DNA of 64,000 bases, from assembly GCA_013433145.1 (NCBI GenBank), contig CM024190.1:4030001-4094000 (forward strand). The letters are read 5' to 3'. Under the pieces are notes generated by a model. The model was not told where the DNA came from. It did no database searches and was given only the letters and a program-made list of their open reading frames with translations. Position numbers and translations under genes: made by a program. This DNA comes from Ascaris suum. Its lineage: Eukaryota > Nematoda > Chromadorea > Rhabditida > Ascarididae. This document shows, in pieces, positions 60,746 to 64,000 of the stretch (positions within the stretch are counted from its first letter, which is position 1; every line of letters starts with the position of its first letter).

Positions 60746-63700
60746 TCAGTACGCTACGGAGCTGAAGGCATTGCTAGCGACCTCAAGCGACATTTTCAGC
60801 GAAGACAAATTCTGCAGAATTCTGAATAGTGCAGAAGTGGCCTTCTAGGCACTCGAATTTGAACTAGCGAGGAAACCGCTCTAAATTTTTGAAGTTCTTT
60901 CCTGCACGCGTTCCTGCAGCACCTTGATGGACATGGAAGAATGGAAAACGAACGACTCACTGTTCGCAGATTCGAAGAAAAGCGACTTTGCAGCCATATG
61001 GCAGGTTGATTAGGCAATCAGTCGATAATGAGGTGTAACCCACGATTGGCCCATTCGTCGTAGTGGAACCTGCAGAGGACGATGAGGAATTGTTTAAAGA
61101 TGTGTTTATGTTGCACGTGCGTTGCATAAATAGCAGCGCTGTTAGTGAACGATCGTTTTGCCGCATTTGACAACTTTAAGACTGCGCTGTCTTCACTATC
61201 AGTTTAGTTGTCACATTGCCATGCAATGGAGCCGAGTTTTATTCCTCTTATGACGTTGCATTATTGCGATTTCCATTAAAGTTTAAAGCAAGCTTGATGG
61301 ATTGTTTAGGCGGGCTATGTGATTTGCATCGTCAGGTCAACTGCTTCAGGTGACTTGAAGCAAGCGCCGGAGGTTCCGTTTTTTTGCAGAAACAGTCTGC
61401 ATGGATTAGTGTGGACATCATTCCTTTGTGGCTTATCCATCTAACGTGACTAACAAAAATCCGTGCAAATATTTATGCATTTTTGATGAATTGTTCGTTC
61501 GCCGGCTCGCGCAGACCTTCTCGGATTTCAGCTGTCAACATATATATTGTTCTTATTTAGAAACGCAGTGTTGCAAATATCAGTACTGTGATGCATTCAC
61601 AACGTTGCTTTAATGTGGGCACAGACATGAGTGCGAAGTAAACTTGGAATATTAGGTTTTAATTCTCTCGGGAAGAATTACAGTGAACTGTGAAGTGATT
61701 TAGCTGGCGCAAAATACACTCTGCCATTATACTTCAACATTTTATCGATAAAGTTTTATGTTCCATACACGCGAACGTTTTAATGGTTGCGAGAACGATA
61801 AAGCAAAAATCGGGCGGCTGGATTCGCAGTGTTGTAGCCCGAAAGAAAGTGATTCGATTGATTAAAGGTGTGATGAAAAAACGCTTTGTGTCAGGTGAAT
61901 TGCATTTGAATCAATCCAGAAATCTATGAGGTGCGGAGGTGTGTTCTTCGTACAGCAAGAATGGAGACGAATCACAATATTGCAAGGGCAAAGTGTAGCT
62001 CGACTGCTCCTGTATGGCTTCCATCATTACTCCTCCAACTGCATTCGTGACGGAAAATTTGTCGCTGTTGCATCATGTACTATTACGGAAACTTTTATGA
62101 ATAAAAGTCTCCATCGAAATGCGACTTCGAATCAAGCGTGCACTTAACATGCAATTCACTTTTCATGCAATATTTCGTTTGATAAACACAACATAACCTC
62201 ACAGCCCATTAACTCATTTGGTCAAACTGCATGTACAATAAATTTTCAGTATAATTATGATATAGTTTAACCAGAGCATATCCGCGATACGAGTAGATGA
62301 GCAATTTTTTATTACTCAGCTTTTGAGGTGCTATAAGACTATCTGCAATCGCGATGGAAATCATTCAAGAGCGGAAACCTTTCAGCTGTCAAACCTCGTC
62401 CCATGTTTATGCTGTGCTTCTCAAATGAAATATTTTCTTTGCTCTGATGAGTTAATCTCAAAAGTTCGTCTCCTTTTTAAAGTCTCTTTTATGTGGATAG
62501 ATTGTCTAAGTTTCGATAAAACAGTTTTGCTGTGTCATATATTTCACATATAATCGCCTTTGTAAAGTTATCTCTGGTTACGTAAAGATTCTCCAGAGCT
62601 TTTAAACGAATTTTAGCGATTTTCGCCTGTGCTATTTGTATCTATTTTCGATCATTTATGGGCAGATTTTACAACTGAACAGGTCTGATGAGTTCTTTTA
62701 GTTGAACTAGCGCGTGCACTGTTTTACTGCTAAAAGCTGGAGATCCGGGCTGTTAGGCAGCAAAAGTAAAATACATTAAATTTGAGCGTTTTTTTCTCGC
62801 CTTTCTTGCATCAAAACCTACCACACGTGCCGCCTTAACCGTACCACATTTCACTGTTGCGTTTGCACAATTGGTGATGAAAGCTACTAGAAAACATGCA
62901 ATCAGATTCACTTTGCTATTCTGTTCATATGCTGATCGTGCGCAATAAAGGATGACTGCAATATGCGAAGTAAAATGCAAGAAACTGCATTTCTTTCAGC
63001 GAAATTACCAACTCTTCTTCAGCGTTGACTAGAAAAAACAATTTGGGTCTTCGTCATAAAATTAACTTTACTGATGAAGAAATTAGTCAGTGGAAAGTTT
63101 AAAGGATCAAGCTTTGAAATATAGCGGCGATCTGGGTGCGTCGAATTGAAGTTCACAACGATTACGCCTTATCGCTAACAATTTCTCACAATATTGTATG
63201 AGGAATGCCGAATGACGAATATATATATGAAAGCTTTGCAAGCCACATCTGACTGCAGCTTCACATAATCAAACCTCCACAGAGTTTTCAATTTTTTAAG
63301 GGGCGTGTTCCGTAAAATGAACCCTCACCTTGCGCAAAGCGTTCCTCCACAGCAACACTCCAGCTTTCGGCAGCCTACCGATGATATGCCATCCTTCAAG
63401 TGCCACACGAGCCCGATTCTGCCTCCGCTTAACGCTCCCACCGCAGACACCAGCTGGCCTTCAAAACTTTCCCTGCCAATTACATAAAGCGCTCAAAACT
63501 TCGCTCGCCAAACATTTCTGCGGCAGCCGTTTCACATTTTCGTTTTTCCATTTTTATGTGTGGCTTTCGTTTTCCTATAGTTTGCAGGTGTGCGATATTT
63601 CTAACTTTCTTATTACGTTATTACTCCACATTACTTATTCTAAGGTTTTCAAGTAACATGCACTGAGGACAGTTTATGTGGTGTGTGTCGATTCAATAAC

Positions 63701-63824
63701 ACCTCACCTTTGAAATGAGACTTTAGCAATATAAAGATTTCCCTCGTCTATCAGGCAAAGCTCTTCTTCAGCTACACTAACATTTGCGAACGTTCTGCAG
63801 ACTGGATAGACCGTAGAAAACCTA
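60746..63824 (-). CDS. 3' part of an unidentified multi-exon gene running off the right edge
   Basis: Exons on the minus strand: 63824-63708 (or starting further right), 63472-63329, 62886-62840, 61069-60961, 60821-60746 with TGA. All four junctions agree in phase (AG/G, AG/T, G/GT, CA/A), and donors are good (AAAG/GTGAGG, CAAG/GTGAGG, AACA/GTGAGT). The peptide runs through VAEEELCLIDEGNLYIAK, GRIGLVWHLKDGISSVG, a cysteine cluster LECCCGGTLC, then STDCLINLPYGCKVAFLRIC and a helical ILQNLSSLKMSLEVASNAF. No family recognised. The 47-base third exon is the weakest link. The last exon may instead splice at GAG/GTCGCT (60782) into a phase-compatible exon at 60291-60236 and so connect with the exons near 58.5 kb. 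Confidence 0.5.
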
Positions 63825-64000
63825 CTGCAAAGGCACCAAACGGTCGCAGCACTCCGACGAAATTTAGCTCTCAAAGAGCAGCTCTTATGTTGTTGAGGTG
63901 AGATTCGCCTTGCAATTGGTAATGGACCATATTTAAGAAACATGCATTTCTGAGCGACATTGTTGAATGAGCTTCTTCAACTGTGCATTGCAAGTGATAA

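Noticed and set aside
1..64000. tRNA, rRNA, SL RNA, CRISPR
   Set aside because: Read for tRNA boxes, the SL1 sequence and spaced repeats; only the SINE head resembled a tRNA. A tRNAscan-SE run would be decisive.

Overview
This is a nuclear genome window from an animal, almost certainly a nematode and probably a strongylid (hookworm-like) worm. The evidence is as follows. Small exons are separated by long AT-rich introns, with TTTCAG-type acceptors. One gene encodes a TRPV channel of the nematode OCR type. Another encodes a chromodomain protein with the architecture of a nuclear-envelope heterochromatin anchor. There are also long poly-G/C tracts and a dispersed SINE-like repeat. No prokaryotic genes, CRISPR arrays or rRNA genes were seen. 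All gene models were built by eye from splice signals, reading phase and protein resemblance.

Layout. (1) 1-4924: no gene recognised. (2) 4925-21705, minus strand: a TRPV (OCR-like) cation channel in 18 exons, from the ankyrin repeats through S1-S6, pore and TRP box to a cytoplasmic tail. It has two apparent GC-AG introns and one unresolved phase break between the pore and S6 exons. Intron 5 holds an extra coding-like exon, and intron 2 holds a tRNA-derived SINE copy. (3) 26046-33735, plus strand: a three-exon gene for a chromodomain + basic S/P-rich + single C-terminal membrane segment protein, resembling CEC-4/LBR-type tethers. An 86-residue ORF lies antisense in its second intron. (4) 34-50 kb: mostly non-coding or undecided sequence. 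It contains a second SINE copy in the opposite orientation, a degenerate 30-bp tandem array, a 28-bp minisatellite, a 55-bp direct repeat and several clean but unidentified ORFs. (5) 53.9-64 kb, minus strand: small exons whose splice phases agree with one another, marking at least one real gene that runs off the right edge; its product is not recognised.

The two confident genes are independent transcription units on opposite strands whose 5' ends face each other across about 4.3 kb. From their families, one would act in ciliated sensory neurons or other excitable cells, the other at the inner nuclear membrane. No shared pathway is implied.
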